A DNA stretch of 64,000 nt from Dicyema japonicum (GCA_011109175.1 RDEW01000005.1:510043-574042); one strand, 5' to 3'. Shown: positions 1-11,530, counted from the stretch's first letter. Notes: generated by a model not told the origin, from the sequence alone. A program made the numbers and translations.

Positions 1-229
1 GGAATGGTATTAACCTTTCTGTAACAATAAATTGTAATGAAACAAAACTTTATTAACCATTGAAAGTAAAGAGGGCATTAATTTAAGCCTCATTACCACA
101 AGTCCTCCCTTAGTTTGGACTCTCCTCTGAGACCTTAGACCCCTTTTATAGTTTATTCTGTGGTGCGACATACTACTAAATGCTCTACACCCTCTCTCCT
201 GCAGGAAGAGTGCAGACAGATTTCACAGA

Positions 230-715
230 CACATAGCCTTGAAAGAAGTCGTTAGGCGAGCTTTGGACGCCGCCGGACACTCCTCCATGCTCGAACCGGT
301 CGGTCTTTGCAGGCGGGACGGGAAACGATCAGATAGGATGACAATCTTCCCTTTTGAAGCTGAAAAACCTCTTGTCTGGGACGTTACCTGCACCGACACA
401 TTTGCCTCTTGCAACCTACTTCAGAGTGCCTCTGGAACCTGTTCTGGCGCTGAGAAGGCCGAGAAGATGAAGCGGGGAAAATACGCAGTCCTATCCAATT
501 ATTTTTTGTTCCATTCGCCGTTGAGACGTCTGGTTCCCTTGCGCCTGCGACGCTAGAATTCTTGAGTCGTCTAGGGAATCGGATCACTATATGAACAGGA
601 GACCCTCGTGAGGTTGCTGGTTATTTGAGCGAATCTCGCTATCCCGAGAAGGAATAGCCACGCAGTCAGGGTAGCCGCTATATAACCGTTTACTCTCTTT
701 TCTTCCCTTAATAAA
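230..715 (+). mobile_element. Non-LTR element C-terminus with RLE-like endonuclease, degraded
   Basis: This reads as the end of a retroelement polyprotein found in many invertebrate genomes. Around 290-400 the translation contains KRSD, 14 residues, then D (LVWDVTCTDT), which fits the (K/R)PD-x12-14-(D/E) core of restriction-like endonucleases with Pro changed to Ser. After a frameshift near 510 the reading continues as FVPFAVETSGSLAPATLEF, the conserved tail region of the same proteins. Stops and at least one frameshift make it a pseudogene. Related copies lie at 1795-1995, 32400-32640, 35225-35290, 44965-45243 and 45380-45640. Confidence 0.75.
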
Positions 716-1080
716 AGTATATTTTAATAATTGGAGACCGTACTAGTCGTTTATCTCTTCCATATACACATTGAGTCTCATATAGTCGATTTCTATACAT
801 CAGACAGTAACGCGTCGTCACCGTATATCAGAGATATCGTAAAATTAATATCTGTGGGACTCCTCTCCTCAGTAATATCACATTTGAAAAGTAGCGTCCC
901 ATCTAAGGAGTTTTTTTCTTCTAGGTACACTTTCACCCAATTCACTAGTCCCTTGGGCTTTCCGTCCGAGATAACTGACCGATTATGGCTCTTCATTAAA
1001 TGCTCTTTAAATGTCGATATGCATTCAAAAAACATTTGGATTCTCTGGCTTTGCTCGGAGTTGAAATGAAAAGAAACCCA
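705..1080 (-). mobile_element. LINE-B reverse transcriptase fragment
   Basis: The minus-strand translation shows GLVNWVKVYLEEKNS, then CDITEERSPT, then a YGDDALLSDV stretch corresponding to the RT catalytic YADD box (A to G here). The order and spacing match RT motifs 4-5 of non-LTR elements. The same motifs recur at 6580-6905 (+), 18420-18685 (-) and 44450-44560 (+). The fragment is short and cannot be functional. Confidence 0.8.
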
Positions 1081-1794
1081 GATTGATCCTCTTTTAAATA
1101 GTCTTGTTTTTCCATCAGATTTGAAACAATTTCTTTTATTATTGTCGGCTAATAGTAGCTTTATTTGGTTTTCCTGTCTTTGCTACCATCCGTATTTCCT
1201 TCCAATCGTGAACATGACCAATCTTATTACTTGCATAGAACATATTCTTGAGGACTTTGAATAGAATTTCTGGTCTTTTTGAACATCCTGGAGGTTCATA
1301 GAATTTGAGGAAGGTAATAAACTGAACGGAATTCTTCGACCAGACAGATAGGATGTGGAAGTTAGGTCAACATAGTCTTATAAGCTTAGAGACCTTCATA
1401 TTACACAGAAGTACATTCAGAACTACAATAAATAAAAATATAAAATTATTGTGGTTATGGAACCTCTAAAATTGAATGAAGGAAAGAAAATTATTTTTTT
1501 CGTGCTATCTTGACAATGGATTCATTCAAGGCGGTTAGGTCATGACGCTAACGCAGTAAAGAAAATTTAGTAAGAATCTTCAACCAAAACGCCAGTGGGG
1601 GAAATCGATCCAACGACATAGTATCAAAACGTGTTCACAAAAATAAAAACAAATCAGGATTTGAGAGTGTTTTCTGAATAATTGAAATGCAAATGTGATC
1701 TATGATACGATAACCATTATTTACGAGGAAAAAACTTAAATGGGGTATTTTTGTAAAATATTCTTGCATCAAAATTATTGTCGTAAGATGACGT
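1081..1794. other. Unassigned AT-rich stretch
   Basis: No ORF with protein-like character and no recognisable element head or tail was found on either strand. A box-B-like segment near 1590-1620 on the minus strand could be a worn tRNA-SINE remnant, but it is too weak to call. Confidence 0.4.
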
Positions 1795-1995
1795 CCCAGA
1801 CAAGAAGTTTCCCTCCTTCAAAGGGGAAGATGGTCATCTCATCCGGTCGTTTCCCGTCACGCCTGGTTCGAGAATAAAAGGGTGTCAAAAGCTTGTTCAA
1901 GACCATGTGTCTGGGATATCTGCCCGCAACCTTCCTGCAAAAAAAGGGATGTAGGCCAAAACAGTCAATCTGGTCTCCACATCGGCGTGGATGCA
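1795..1995 (-). mobile_element. RLE-type element C-terminal fragment
   Basis: The reverse complement repeats the nucleotide pattern of 290-400, covering the segment that encodes the K-R-x-D core and the following aromatic-proline stretch and LVWDV-like box. It is a short inverted copy of the element at 230-715, separated from it by about 1.1 kb. It carries no usable reading frame. Confidence 0.65.
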
Positions 1996-2685
1996 GGGTA
2001 TTAATGCATTATAGTACTAAGCACTTATACCCCTAAGTAATTTTTCTTATTTTGCTAATTAATATTTTTTTAGCGCTAATAAGATTGTTTAAGTGCTATA
2101 AACAACTTTCTTCACTTATAACTCTAAATTACTCTGAGACTGGCGTTGCAAGAGACAAAAAATGGCGACCTTGACATTGGTCCCCTCTCCCCTTTACGGA
2201 GGAGGAAAATGAAATTTTTTAATTTTGTCTAAAAACATTATTGTTTTGCAAAAGGCCAAAAACTATGGTTACTGGTTTTGTGTAGTACCCACTAAGCGAT
2301 TTAGTTCCCTTAACAATTATGGTACTCCTTATTACATAGTATCCCTACACAATTATAGTAAACCCTAAGAACTTATTGTACCCCATGAAAATAATAAGTT
2401 TTTTGACTATAAAACAACAAACATTAACAATTAGAACTTATCTCCCAAAATCTTCAATGAAAATAGTCATATTTAAATTCATAAATAAATAGAAAAATCG
2501 AGACGGGATTGTAATAACTCTATTGGCACACTCCTCAATTTAACTAACAATCTTGCTTTGCACTCTCTCCATACTCTCTCGACGGTTTGTGTGAGAATAT
2601 TACTGTCACGCCAGCACCACGTGGCTTTCTGTATCTTCTCTCTGAGAAGGGGATCTTATTCTGGAACAGATTTCTATTGAAGTTC
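1996..2685. other. Unassigned AT-rich stretch
   Basis: Low-complexity AT-rich sequence with scattered short ORFs. 2040-2240 resembles 6360-6420 in wording (both contain a segment around TTAGAGTGATAAGTG / CACTTATAACTC in opposite orientation), suggesting another dispersed repeat that I cannot delimit. Confidence 0.35.
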
Positions 2686-2689
2686 CCTT

Positions 2690-5445
2690 TTCTTCGACGA
2701 GATGTTTTACACTCTGTGTAATGTCTATATCCCGCCTCAGGGGTCATGTACTACTTCCTACATCCCCAACCTATTGAGCCTGTGTGGACTAAAGGATCTG
2801 CTACTATGCGGAGACCTAAACGCGAAACATCCACTCTGGCTCCGGACACAATCAGCCGACAGTCGCGGCGAGTACATCCTTTCCTTACTTAATGATTTGA
2901 CTATCCTCAATGACCCGGACCTCACACAAGGACCCCTCCCGCAGAAGGGACAGTCCAACATCCCCGGACCTGTCCCTCTGCTCTCCTTCTATGGTTGGAT
3001 GTATTTCATGGAATGTTCGTTATGGTTTCTCAAGCGACCATAACCCTATTGTGTTGAGACTAAGAAGGCCTATTTGTTTACTGTGTTGTTCTACTAAAAA
3101 AATTACTTAAAGCTGACTGGCAAGGTTTCAGGACGTATGTGGACAATAGTCTCCTTGACCTTACCATGGGTAATTGTACAGTAGAGAAGACGGCCAAGAT
3201 TCTGTCTGCTATCATTTTGAAAGCTGATAAACTATTTATACCTGTCGCCTCTTACAAGAAGTTCAATCCAAGATAATGTCACTCATCAAGAAGCGAGATG
3301 CGCTGAAGAAGAAAAGAACGCAGTCCAATAAATCCTTCTACTCCATACGTTCACTGAATACCAAATTATCTGAGCTTATCCGAACTAACAACAGACTCAA
3401 ATGGAGCCGCCTAGTTGGACGACTATGTCACAAAAACTCTTGTGCCACATTTTGGAAAACACTAAGAAGGATCAATAGCCTTATCAATGAGGAGGACCGC
3501 GGAACTGATGCCGTTACCTGCACGCAAACTCGCAAACAAGATTATGAAGTACTACGTATCGATCAGCCATAAAGATTTTTCTCGTTCTACATTTGTTGAA
3601 CGGCGCCGGCCGCAACATAAACCGTATTACATTTTCTTCACCCCCATGATGTTGACAAGGCTATTAAATTGCTATGTCCCACTCGTGCTTGTGGTCCCGA
3701 CGGTATTTGCACTATTCACCTCAAACACCTTGGACCTCAGGCACGAGCCACACTATCAAGACTGTACAACGACTCTATCAACTACCATACGCTACCTAAT
3801 ATAGGGAAAAAATCCCTGATTACGCCTAATCTATAGCCTAGAAAACTAAAAGACGTTCCTTCTTCTTACCGCTCCATCTCAATAACATGTGTTCTATCAA
3901 AAGTACTGGAAAAGCTTGTGTTAATGCGCATCTCTCCTGTTCTACATATACCAGAGTTCAATATGGTTTCAGAGCAGACCGTTCTACAACGACTCATTTG
4001 GGTTCTATCTCCCAGTTTATTACTGAGCTTCAACATGAGAACACACTTACGGACGGCCTTAGTATCTATCGATATACAGAAGGCCTTTGACTCTGTTCCG
4101 AGGAAACTCCTAACGCAAAAGATTTTTAATTCCAACTTACATTCGAACATACGACAAAACAACCCCGCTTCATACCGACCAATTCTCTATTATGTTCATT
4201 TTCAAAATTATTGGAAAAACTGGTACTTGATCTCATTTCCCCGTCCCTTACTTCAGTTCCTCTCAACATGGCTTCAGAAAGTTCTATTCAACGTCCACCC
4301 ACCTTACTTCTCTCAATCAATTTATCCTTGATGGCTTCAACTCAAGTCATCGTCATCTCAAAACCATCGTCTGCTCTGTGGATCTACGTAAAGCCTTTGA
4401 CTCTGTCTCCAAGAAAAATCTTAACCAGGAAATTATTTGGACTCTCCATTAACCCCAAATCTAAAACTCTGGCTTTCGAATTTCCTCAGCGGGAGAAGGG
4501 CCCGGGTTTGTATGGATGGGACCAAATCACTTTCGAGACTACTTCCCAATGGTGTTCCGCAAGGCTCTCCTTTGTCCCCCGCCTTATTCAACCTTTTAAT
4601 GTCCGATTTGCCACGATCAGTTGATAAAGACGATCTTCTTTTCTTTTATGCTGATGACATTCTATTTGGATCCCGTGAACAGGATCTCCTAAAAGCCTCA
4701 GAAAGAGTTCAAAAACAACTACACGTGATTCAAAATTGGTTAATCTCCAACAGACTTGATATATCTCCTGAGAAGTCCTCCACATCCTATTTACTTCAGA
4801 CAAAAGTCTTAGAAGAATGACCGTTGATTTATTTATCAACCAAAACTAAAATACCTTTTACGAAGAAATTGAAAATCTTAGGAGTCGCCTTGACACGCAC
4901 ATGACCTTCTCCCTCATGTCGAATATATTTCCGGAACCTGCTCAAGAAAGCTTGTTTGATCAAGTCTATTTTGGTGGCATCAGAACCCTTTCCCAGCATT
5001 AAAACTACTACATAAACAATTCATTGAGCCATCTATCAGCTACGCCTGTGCGTCTTGGGGAATCAACCTATCCTGGACGAACAAACAGAAAATCAGTGAT
5101 ATTCAGTCCCTATCAGCTACAACTATCGGCAAGCTCGTGAGAACAGTCAGTCTCACACCCACCTCTCTAGAAGACCTTATCGACAAAATGGGAAAGGATT
5201 CGCCGCTCTGTGTCGAAAATCCAACTTCCTACAATGCTCTAATGGATTGGGTCTTACTAGAAAACTTTACATCACCCCTCTTGTTTTTCTTTCAAAACCC
5301 TCCCGTCCTCAGAGAAGCTGTGTTGGATCTCGGAAGGTCCACCGGAAAAAGATGAGAGACCTGATTGAGGCGGCCGGGATCACCTAATTAGTTTAATACA
5401 ATTAAATTAACTATTGGTGTTCTTGGGTTAATAAATAAATAAACA
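2690..5445 (+). mobile_element. LINE-A copy, near full length, decayed
   Basis: Domains run in the expected order for a Jockey/CR1-like non-LTR retrotransposon. An AP-type endonuclease lies at 2700-3060, with YIPPQG, CGDLNAKHPLW and SSDHNPIVLR motifs. A linker follows at 3270-3570. RT blocks come next: KPLTLSPRK/QKAFDSVPRK around 4070-4420, NGVPQGSPLSPALFN around 4550 and FYADDILF around 4645. The C-terminal SYACASWGINLSW region is near 5040. The 3' tail GGGATCACCTAATTAGTT ends in a GGTTAATAAATAAATA run at 5380-5441. Many frameshifts and stops show the copy is dead. Two RT-start regions (about 3880-4100 and 4150-4420) look like partial duplicates, so two copies may be joined. Confidence 0.85.
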
Positions 5446-5449
5446 TCAA

Positions 5450-6325
5450 GCTATGGCTGGAAAATTTCTTAACTGGGCGACGCAGAAGGGTCCGCTTCCA
5501 AATCAAGACTACTCCCCAATAGGGTCCGCAAGGCTCCCCTCTGTCTCCTCTCTACACGATTTACCTACTACCAATGATCAGGACACCATGTTTTTATTTT
5601 ATGCAGACAACTTGATTATCGATGCAAAAGACAAATCTCCCTCCATGGCGATGGTTCAGTCACATCTCAACCAGGTGTGTGACTGGCTATCCATAAATTT
5701 GCTGTCTGTATCTGCATCCAAGTCTCAGTTCACGCTATTTACTCCGGAAAGCAGATTTAAAAGTGGACTTGAGCTATTCCTCAAAAACATTCCCATCCCT
5801 TATACACGAATCCAGAAGATCCTTGGAGTAACTCTTGACTCTCTGATGTCGTTTGCCATTCATACGGAGGAGTTGTTAACCAAGGGTTATCGAAAATAAA
5901 TAATCCTAAAAGCCATCGTAAAGAAGAGCCCCTTCTTCCTACTGCTTGTATCAGCAAAGTATATCTCCAAGTTATTGCGCCGACGATTGAATATGCCTGT
6001 TCTGCCTGGAGATTCGCCATTCCGTCTGCGAGGGTGGAGCGTGTGAATTCTCTCAAACGGAAGATCATGAGGCACATACAATCAGAGTCCACATCCGTTC
6101 CCAGTCTGCTTTCAGAGGAGGCGACGTTGAAGAATGGGTTTCCTACGTTTTCTGCAAGGAACTGAGAAACCACTCAAAGAAAAGGTGGCCCAGATTAAGA
6201 GAGTCAGAAGACCAGATTAAGAGAGTTCGGATGTTGTTGGAGGCTGGGATCACCTAATTAGTTAGTTTTGAGCTATCTATTTTGGTGGTCTTAGGGTTAA
6301 ATGTACTAATAATAATACAGCTGCA
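5450..6325 (+). mobile_element. LINE-A copy, 5'-truncated
   Basis: Begins directly after the tail of the previous copy. It contains an RT segment with FLFYADNLI (YADD changed to YADN), then VCDWLSINLLSVSASKSQFT, ILGVTLDSL and the EYACSAWR-like C-terminal box near 5990, and ends with a GGGATCACCTAATTAGTT tail at 6247. A closely related subfamily copy is at 35640-36400 (same VCDWLS-NLLSVSASKSQ wording). Tandem head-to-tail placement suggests repeated use of an AT-rich target. Confidence 0.85.
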
Positions 6326-6579
6326 ATAACCATAGTTTTCAAGGTCGCCCTTTTTGTCCCTGCAATGGCAGTCTCACGGTAATTTAGAGTGATAAGTGGA
6401 GTAGTTTGTTTCTAGCACTTAAAAAACCTATTAGGGCTAAAATTATTAAATCGACCACTTATAACTGGTACTATATATTATTGCGTCTTTAATTTTCATA
6501 TTTTAGTATGTTTAAAGTTATTCAATTATATCATCAAGTTTTCTAAACTGTTTTAACCAGTTTAATTATTTTACAGTGT

Positions 6580-6905
6580 CAATCACAGATATCTTGGACA
6601 AGAAGCTCAAATAAACTAGTGAATTGGGTTAGATGGAGACGCTATTTTCAAATGAAGAAAGATACTTCTATGTTAGATGGAGACGCTATTTTTCAATGTG
6701 ATATTACCGAAGAGAGGAGACCCACAGAGATCAATTTTGAGTCCTCTATTATTTAATGTTCTAACGGCCGGTTTTCCGTCTCCGAAGTCACCAACTACGA
6801 TATCTCTGATGTACGCAGACGACGTGCTAATATCTGATGTGTGAGATTGAGTATGATCTCGGAGAAAAGACTCAATTTGTATATGGAAGAGATAAAAGAC
6901 TTGTG
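6580..6905 (+). mobile_element. LINE-B reverse transcriptase fragment
   Basis: Plus-strand reading shows KLVNWVR, CDITEERRPT and MYADDVLISDV in order, with frameshifts between blocks. It is in the opposite orientation to the related fragment at 705-1080. The catalytic YADD is preserved although the copy is truncated at both ends. Confidence 0.8.
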
Positions 6906-7259
6906 CGGTCCCATTACTCCATTGACGTTTAGTTGTAGAACCGTAGTCAAATTTTTGTAGTATGTTTAGGAATTCCTTCCGGGTAGTTGAAGCCGAAAGC
7001 GCGTGCCGACGGAGAGACAGTATCCTTGGAGGTAAATGTTTAATGGTTCTCTTTGGAGGTGCCCCCTGAGCGTATACCAATAGTTACAAAACTTGTGAAC
7101 TACATAACGGCACGCTAAAAATTCATTAAAATTCAAAAAAGTTTTCATAAATGCCATTTCTTACTTTTAATGAATTATTTTAATAAAAAATAAAATATTA
7201 AACACGTGCAAGAATAATAATCTTTTTATGCCACGTTGGAAAAATCTTTGATTCAACAA

Positions 7260-8245
7260 TTCGCCCTAACTTGAAGCTATGGCTGGCCAATTTTTTATCT
7301 GGAAGACGTGGGAGGGTCATCTGTGGCCATATCAGATCACGTTTACTACCAAACGGAGTGCCCCAAGGTTCGCCTTTGTCCCCCACTCTATTCAACTTTT
7401 TCCTCCACGACCTGTTAGCAGACATTGACAAGGAACTTCCTACTGCTTTCTTATGCTGACGATATCATCATTGCAACAAGAAGCAGTTCGACATCAGAAG
7501 CAGTCTCACTCCACAGAAGAAAGTGGATTATATTTACGATTGGTTGATAGCTAACCGTCTTTCAGTATCGGCTCCAAAATCAACATACACTCTATTCACC
7601 TCCGACCGGCGGTCCAAATAAGAACCAGAAATCTTCATCGGACATACTCGGATACCTGTCACAAGGAACCCCTCAATCCTGGGACTGACATACGACAGGC
7701 TGCTTAATTTTACCTACCATGCCAAACAAGTCTTCACCAAAGGACTACAGAAATTGAATGTCACACGTGCCCTCATCCAGAAGACCTCAGCGAATATGAA
7801 TAAAGCAATCGGAACCATATACCACAATCTGTGGAATATGCCTCTGCTGCGTGGAGATTCGCGTTATCAGAGGCCACTATCCAAAAACTAAACTTACTGC
7901 AAAGGAAAACAACACGTATGCTGGGACCACAATGTGAAACAGAAATACCTCCCCTGCTGATGGAATCTACAACTTGTATGTGGTTCCGGATTTCTACTCA
8001 TTTGCGAGGAAGATGGACACCCACTAAGCCTCTCACTGTCTTACGCAAAAGAAAATCGGTTGGCTAAAAAATTTCCTTCCCCAATTGGCTTCCTCTGCAA
8101 GGATCAAAGAAGGCATTTCCGTTCGACAGCGGGAACAATGAGACGCACAGGTTTAGGATGGCACGTTTGGTTGTGGGAACTGGGATCACCTAACTAGTTG
8201 ACTTTACTTTTGTCTTTCCTTCTCGGTTAATAAATAAATGCCACG
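7260..8245 (+). mobile_element. LINE-A copy, 5'-truncated
   Basis: Starts in the RT domain with LKLWLANFLSGRRGRVI and LLPNGVPQGSPLSPTLFNF, followed by YADDIII near 7457, the LTYDRLL region and MEYASAAWRF at 7831. It ends with GGGATCACCTAACTAGTTG at about 8184 and GGTTAATAAATAAATG. Several frameshifts break it into short open segments. Confidence 0.88.
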
Positions 8246-8289
8246 TTCCAAATCACCATAATTTACATTAAAAGAACTATAGAATTAAT

Positions 8290-8600
8290 TGAGCCTCGTG
8301 CCCCATGTGGTGCTGCGTGGTTAATTTGTTGAAGTTTTCTGTTTGTTTGTTTCTCCTCTCTCTTCCTATTAGAGTGGAATCATGTGATCCACCTGTCTAG
8401 ATGGCGACCAGTGCCTGGCTGGCATGAAAAAGGATCATATGCTCTCCTCCACTCCACTGGAAGGGTTTCCACAACTGCAAGTATGGACGTCTTTAACCCT
8501 TTCTGTTGATTTCGGATGGACTCTGTAGAAGTGGAAACTGGATGCACTTAATTAGTTGTTTACTCTAACTTCTTTTTCGGTGTATCCGGGGTTAATTAAT
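8290..8600 (+). mobile_element. SINE-B: short non-autonomous element with LINE-A-like tail
   Basis: About 290 bp with no protein coding. It opens with a T-rich segment (TTCTGTTTGTTTG...CTCTCTTCCTATTAGAG), continues with a conserved core containing TCATGTGATCCACC and GCCTGGCTGGCA, and ends with TTAATTAGTTGTTTACT and CGGGGTTAATTAATT. The copy at 45670-45980 is alignable end to end. The tail matches the LINE-A tail (AATTAGTT ... GGTTAATAAAT), which is how LINE-dependent SINEs usually acquire mobility. Confidence 0.75.
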
Positions 8601-9039
8601 TTAAATTTAAAAAAGGTGAGTTTGAATAAGAATTTTGAGTTCTTATTGTGGTCAGGTTTCCACATTTTTAGTTTATCTGTAAAAACTATATTTTTGAAAT
8701 TTTATTGTTAAACTCTAAATTTCTCTGAGTCTGGTTCTTTTTCATTATCTGAGCATTTTTCTTCGGCAGTTTTTCAAGCTTCCTGATTAGCCTTATAAAC
8801 TTTGCCGTGTTGGACAGCATATTAAAGAATATGTTTTATATTGGAAACAGATCACTGACCCTGTTGAACTGTATCGTGAAAATTTTTCTTTCTCTCGAGA
8901 ACTTTTTGAGCGTTTCAATAGTTCACTCAATAGTACACAAGTCGACGACTATTGCAAGGAGAAAAGAAATATATTGGAGAAATGAGCTGACTTGAAAGAA
9001 TTTCCTTATAAATCGTCATTATTATTAATAGCAATGTCC
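8601..9039. other. Unassigned
   Basis: AT-rich, with no coding signal I trust. A 62-codon plus-strand ORF at 8807 has no recognisable motif. Confidence 0.35.
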
Positions 9040-9115
9040 GCAGAACCAGAAGTGTGTCCTGCCTATGCGGAGTCAATACCACGGCTTCGTGTAAAAGGCT
9101 GTTGTTATTATTAAA
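9040..9115 (+). mobile_element. SINE-A 3' tail fragment
   Basis: Contains the tail wording GTGTGTCCTGCCTATGCGGAG that also ends the SINE-A copy at 63752-64000. Only the tail is present; the tRNA-like head is missing. Confidence 0.55.
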
Positions 9116-9224
9116 TGCCCTACTCATCACCAAATTATTTGATAAACTCAGGAATATTCCAGTTCTAGTGTATCTAATTTTGTTTGCAACTAACAAAAGT
9201 GAAGTTTAATTCCATGACCTTTAT

Positions 9225-9500
9225 TGGTCATCCGGGTGGCGCATTGTGACGGTTGCCGGGAAAGAGGCCTTAAGTTTGCTAGTTCGAATCCCGATACTGC
9301 ACATTTCGGTTGAAAGTTCCAAGCATCAAAATGCTTTGGCTTGACGAGTGACGCCGGCATCAGTGAACTTCACTGCGGAACCGGATTGTCTATACAGGGA
9401 AGAGCATATAACTGTTCTTTGCTTAAAATAAAGTGTGTGTTCTGCATGAGGAGAGCTATAACTGATTTGGCTCCTCGGAAAGTGCGAATATTATTATTAT
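9225..9500 (+). mobile_element. SINE-A: tRNA-derived SINE
   Basis: The head resembles a tRNA gene: GGGTGGCGCATTGTGACGG occupies the box A position, and GTTCGAATCCCG about 45 nt later is a good box B. The body is non-tRNA (GGTTCCACGCAT-like segment, GACGAGTGACGCCG, TCAGTGAACTTCACTG) and the tail contains AAAATAAAGTGTGTGTTCTGC. The copies at 21175-21440 and 63752-64000 share this layout. Confidence 0.85.
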
Positions 9501-9753
9501 TGGCCATCCACGGTAAATTCAGAAAAAGTCAATTTTTATTAAATTTACACTAGAAATCAGACAACTTTATAAATCGCCGTTTCTTACAGAAAATGGCTAA
9601 TTATAGTAATGTCAAAATTTTATGTAAAACTTCAATAAAACTTGTGCCAATCGTTATTAAAAAAATTATTATTAAATAATAAATTTTTAAATCATATATT
9701 TTTTATTTGTTAATAATAAATAATTTTAAAAAGTAATAGTATTGTACACTAAA

Positions 9754-9882
9754 ATGGACGCTGAATTGCGTGAAGAAACTTTGGTTACCTTCGGAAGCAT
9801 AGTGGACTCTATGCTTTTATTTAATGGGAATCTCCCTAACTTTATCGAAGGAATACAACAAATACTATCCAATCTAAAGTAA
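9754..9882 (+). CDS. Candidate 42-residue small protein
   Basis: An uninterrupted reading frame starts at ATG 9754 and stops with TAA at 9880-9882. It begins MDAELREETLVTFGS and ends QQILSNLK. The composition is balanced and protein-like, and it sits directly after a very AT-rich flank like those preceding the other host genes here. No GT-AG intron of the local size range extends it, and I recognise no family. It could be a genuine micro-protein, the first exon of a broken gene or chance. No TE motif overlaps it. Confidence 0.3.
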   Translation: MDAELREETLVTFGSIVDSMLLFNGNLPNFIEGIQQILSNLK

Positions 9883-10024
9883 TAACTCACAATTTTGCTT
9901 AAATACATAATTGTAATTAAATTTACTTAAGGATTCGATCCTCGAGGCTCAAAAGTGAGGCCAGGAGAGTCCTTAGTGGAGTGAAAAGTACGCTTGACTT
10001 GTATTTGCCTTTACTGAATTCAGT

Positions 10025-10420
10025 GACTTAAATCACCGAGAGACAAGCAAACTCTTCGCTCGAGCCCACCGTCGTCAACAATGTACCGTATTTGGCCGCT
10101 ACGTCCCTGAAAAACTGAAAGAAGCTGACCAACTAGTCGAAATGATCAGGCGAACTAATTCCTTCATGAAGGATGGGTCCGACCGATTCACTGTGGAAAT
10201 TCCTACTTTGGACTTTAAATGTGGTTTGCTTTATGATTTTATGAGAAATCCCCCGATCTAAGTGGAGTCTGCAGACGAAGAAAGAACTGGAGATCCAAGC
10301 AGACGAGGAGACCTTAAGGAATACGCTCAATCAGAATAGAGAATCGATGACTTGGCTCACAGGAGGGTTGGATTCATACCATCAGATTCAAAGTTTGTTG
10401 AAGATGTTAATTTTATTTAG
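10025..10420 (+). other. Degenerate coding-like stretch, unknown
   Basis: About 75 codons are open from 10025 (HRETSKLFARAHRRQQ ... KEADQLVEMIRRTNSF ... LDFKCGLLYDFM). They are followed in the same frame by stops at about 10259, 10337 and 10420, with protein-like segments between. No short GT-AG intron removes these stops. It could be a decayed host exon or an unrecognised element ORF. Confidence 0.3.
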
Positions 10421-10689
10421 AAGTTACTTATGAGTCTTCTGTTGACTCTCAAGTTAATGTTAGGGCCCTCAGAAACGAAGAGATCCTGAGTTTGTCTCCG
10501 CCCATTATAACTTCATCGTTTATTTTTGGTTTTTACTATTCAGGGTACGAATCATCCCCCGTTCTACTTCAAGATCTCGTAAATCCACAAATTGATATTT
10601 TTTTAATTTATTTTTGGTAATTTTTCTATTTTTAGAAGTCAATTAAGTTTTTTAAGTTAAGTATTAATTCCCAAATTGTTTGGTAGAGG

Positions 10690-10905
10690 GGTTCAGTTCT
10701 GTCCCTTCTCAAGATCCTATGAGTCGATTGATCCACCTGTCTCGGGAGATACCCAATGCCTGGCCGGCATCCAAAAAGGACTGGAGAGGTTCCCATAATG
10801 GGGGATATTTGGACAGAATGCGATTCACTCCCACCGAAGGAACTGAATATACCTTAGACGTTAATTAACTCTTTCCGGTATAACATGGGTTATTAAATAA
10901 TGAAA
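10690..10905 (+). mobile_element. SINE-B copy, diverged
   Basis: Shares the core order GATCCACCTGTCTCGGG, TGCCTGGCCGGCAT, AAAAAGGA with the copy at 8290-8600 and ends in TTAATTAACT plus GGGTTATTAAATAATG. It is more diverged than the copy at 45670. Confidence 0.6.
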
Positions 10906-11335
10906 TTTGTGTCTGCCCATGATGTCCACAAAACCTAATGGCTTTTCAAATTTACCTCCAGGCAACGCCATATGACGACGATTTACTCAATTGACAAGTG
11001 ATTTCAGGTTTCTAAAATTTAATCCTTAGTTTCTGTTAGATAATAAATTTCCACTGGTTTTTGTGCAGTTAATTGTCTGTATGCTTAATTTGCATTGCTT
11101 TATTGCATCCTTGCATACTTACATTATTTTAGGGTTGTAACCATTATCTTATTTAACCTGACTGTTGCTCTCCCTCAAAACATACGACCACTGTCGGAGT
11201 TCCCTTTTACTGGATAAATACCATCCTCCCAATAAACAGTAGGTAATGTTTCCATTACTTAAACCCACCTTAGGTAGAACTCACACTTTGTTTTAAGGAG
11301 TAATAACAGTAATGTTAATTAATCTATATCCAAAA
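10906..11335. other. Unassigned
   Basis: No ORF or repeat head recognised; AT-rich. Confidence 0.35.
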
Positions 11336-11337
11336 AT

Positions 11338-11530
11338 GTGTTCTTTCGTTTGCTGTGAGTTCCATACAACAATCCACTTGCGCTCTGTTTAAACACTTAT
11401 GACGGCGTCTCTCGTCAACCCCAAACCATCCTAGACGTGTGGAACTTTCAACTAAATGGGCAGTAGCGAGATTCGAACAGGGAACCTCATGATTTTGGTC
11501 AGGAGCTTATTAGACTGAGCCAATTTAACA
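11338..11530 (-). mobile_element. SINE-A copy, reverse orientation
   Basis: Reading the complement gives a box-B-like GTTCGAATCTCGCTAC, the body GTGGAA-type segment and GACGAGAGACGCCGTC, in SINE-A order. The tail is eroded. Confidence 0.7.

Noticed and set aside
731-1069. 112-codon plus-strand ORF
   Set aside because: It is the antisense shadow of the minus-strand RT fragment.
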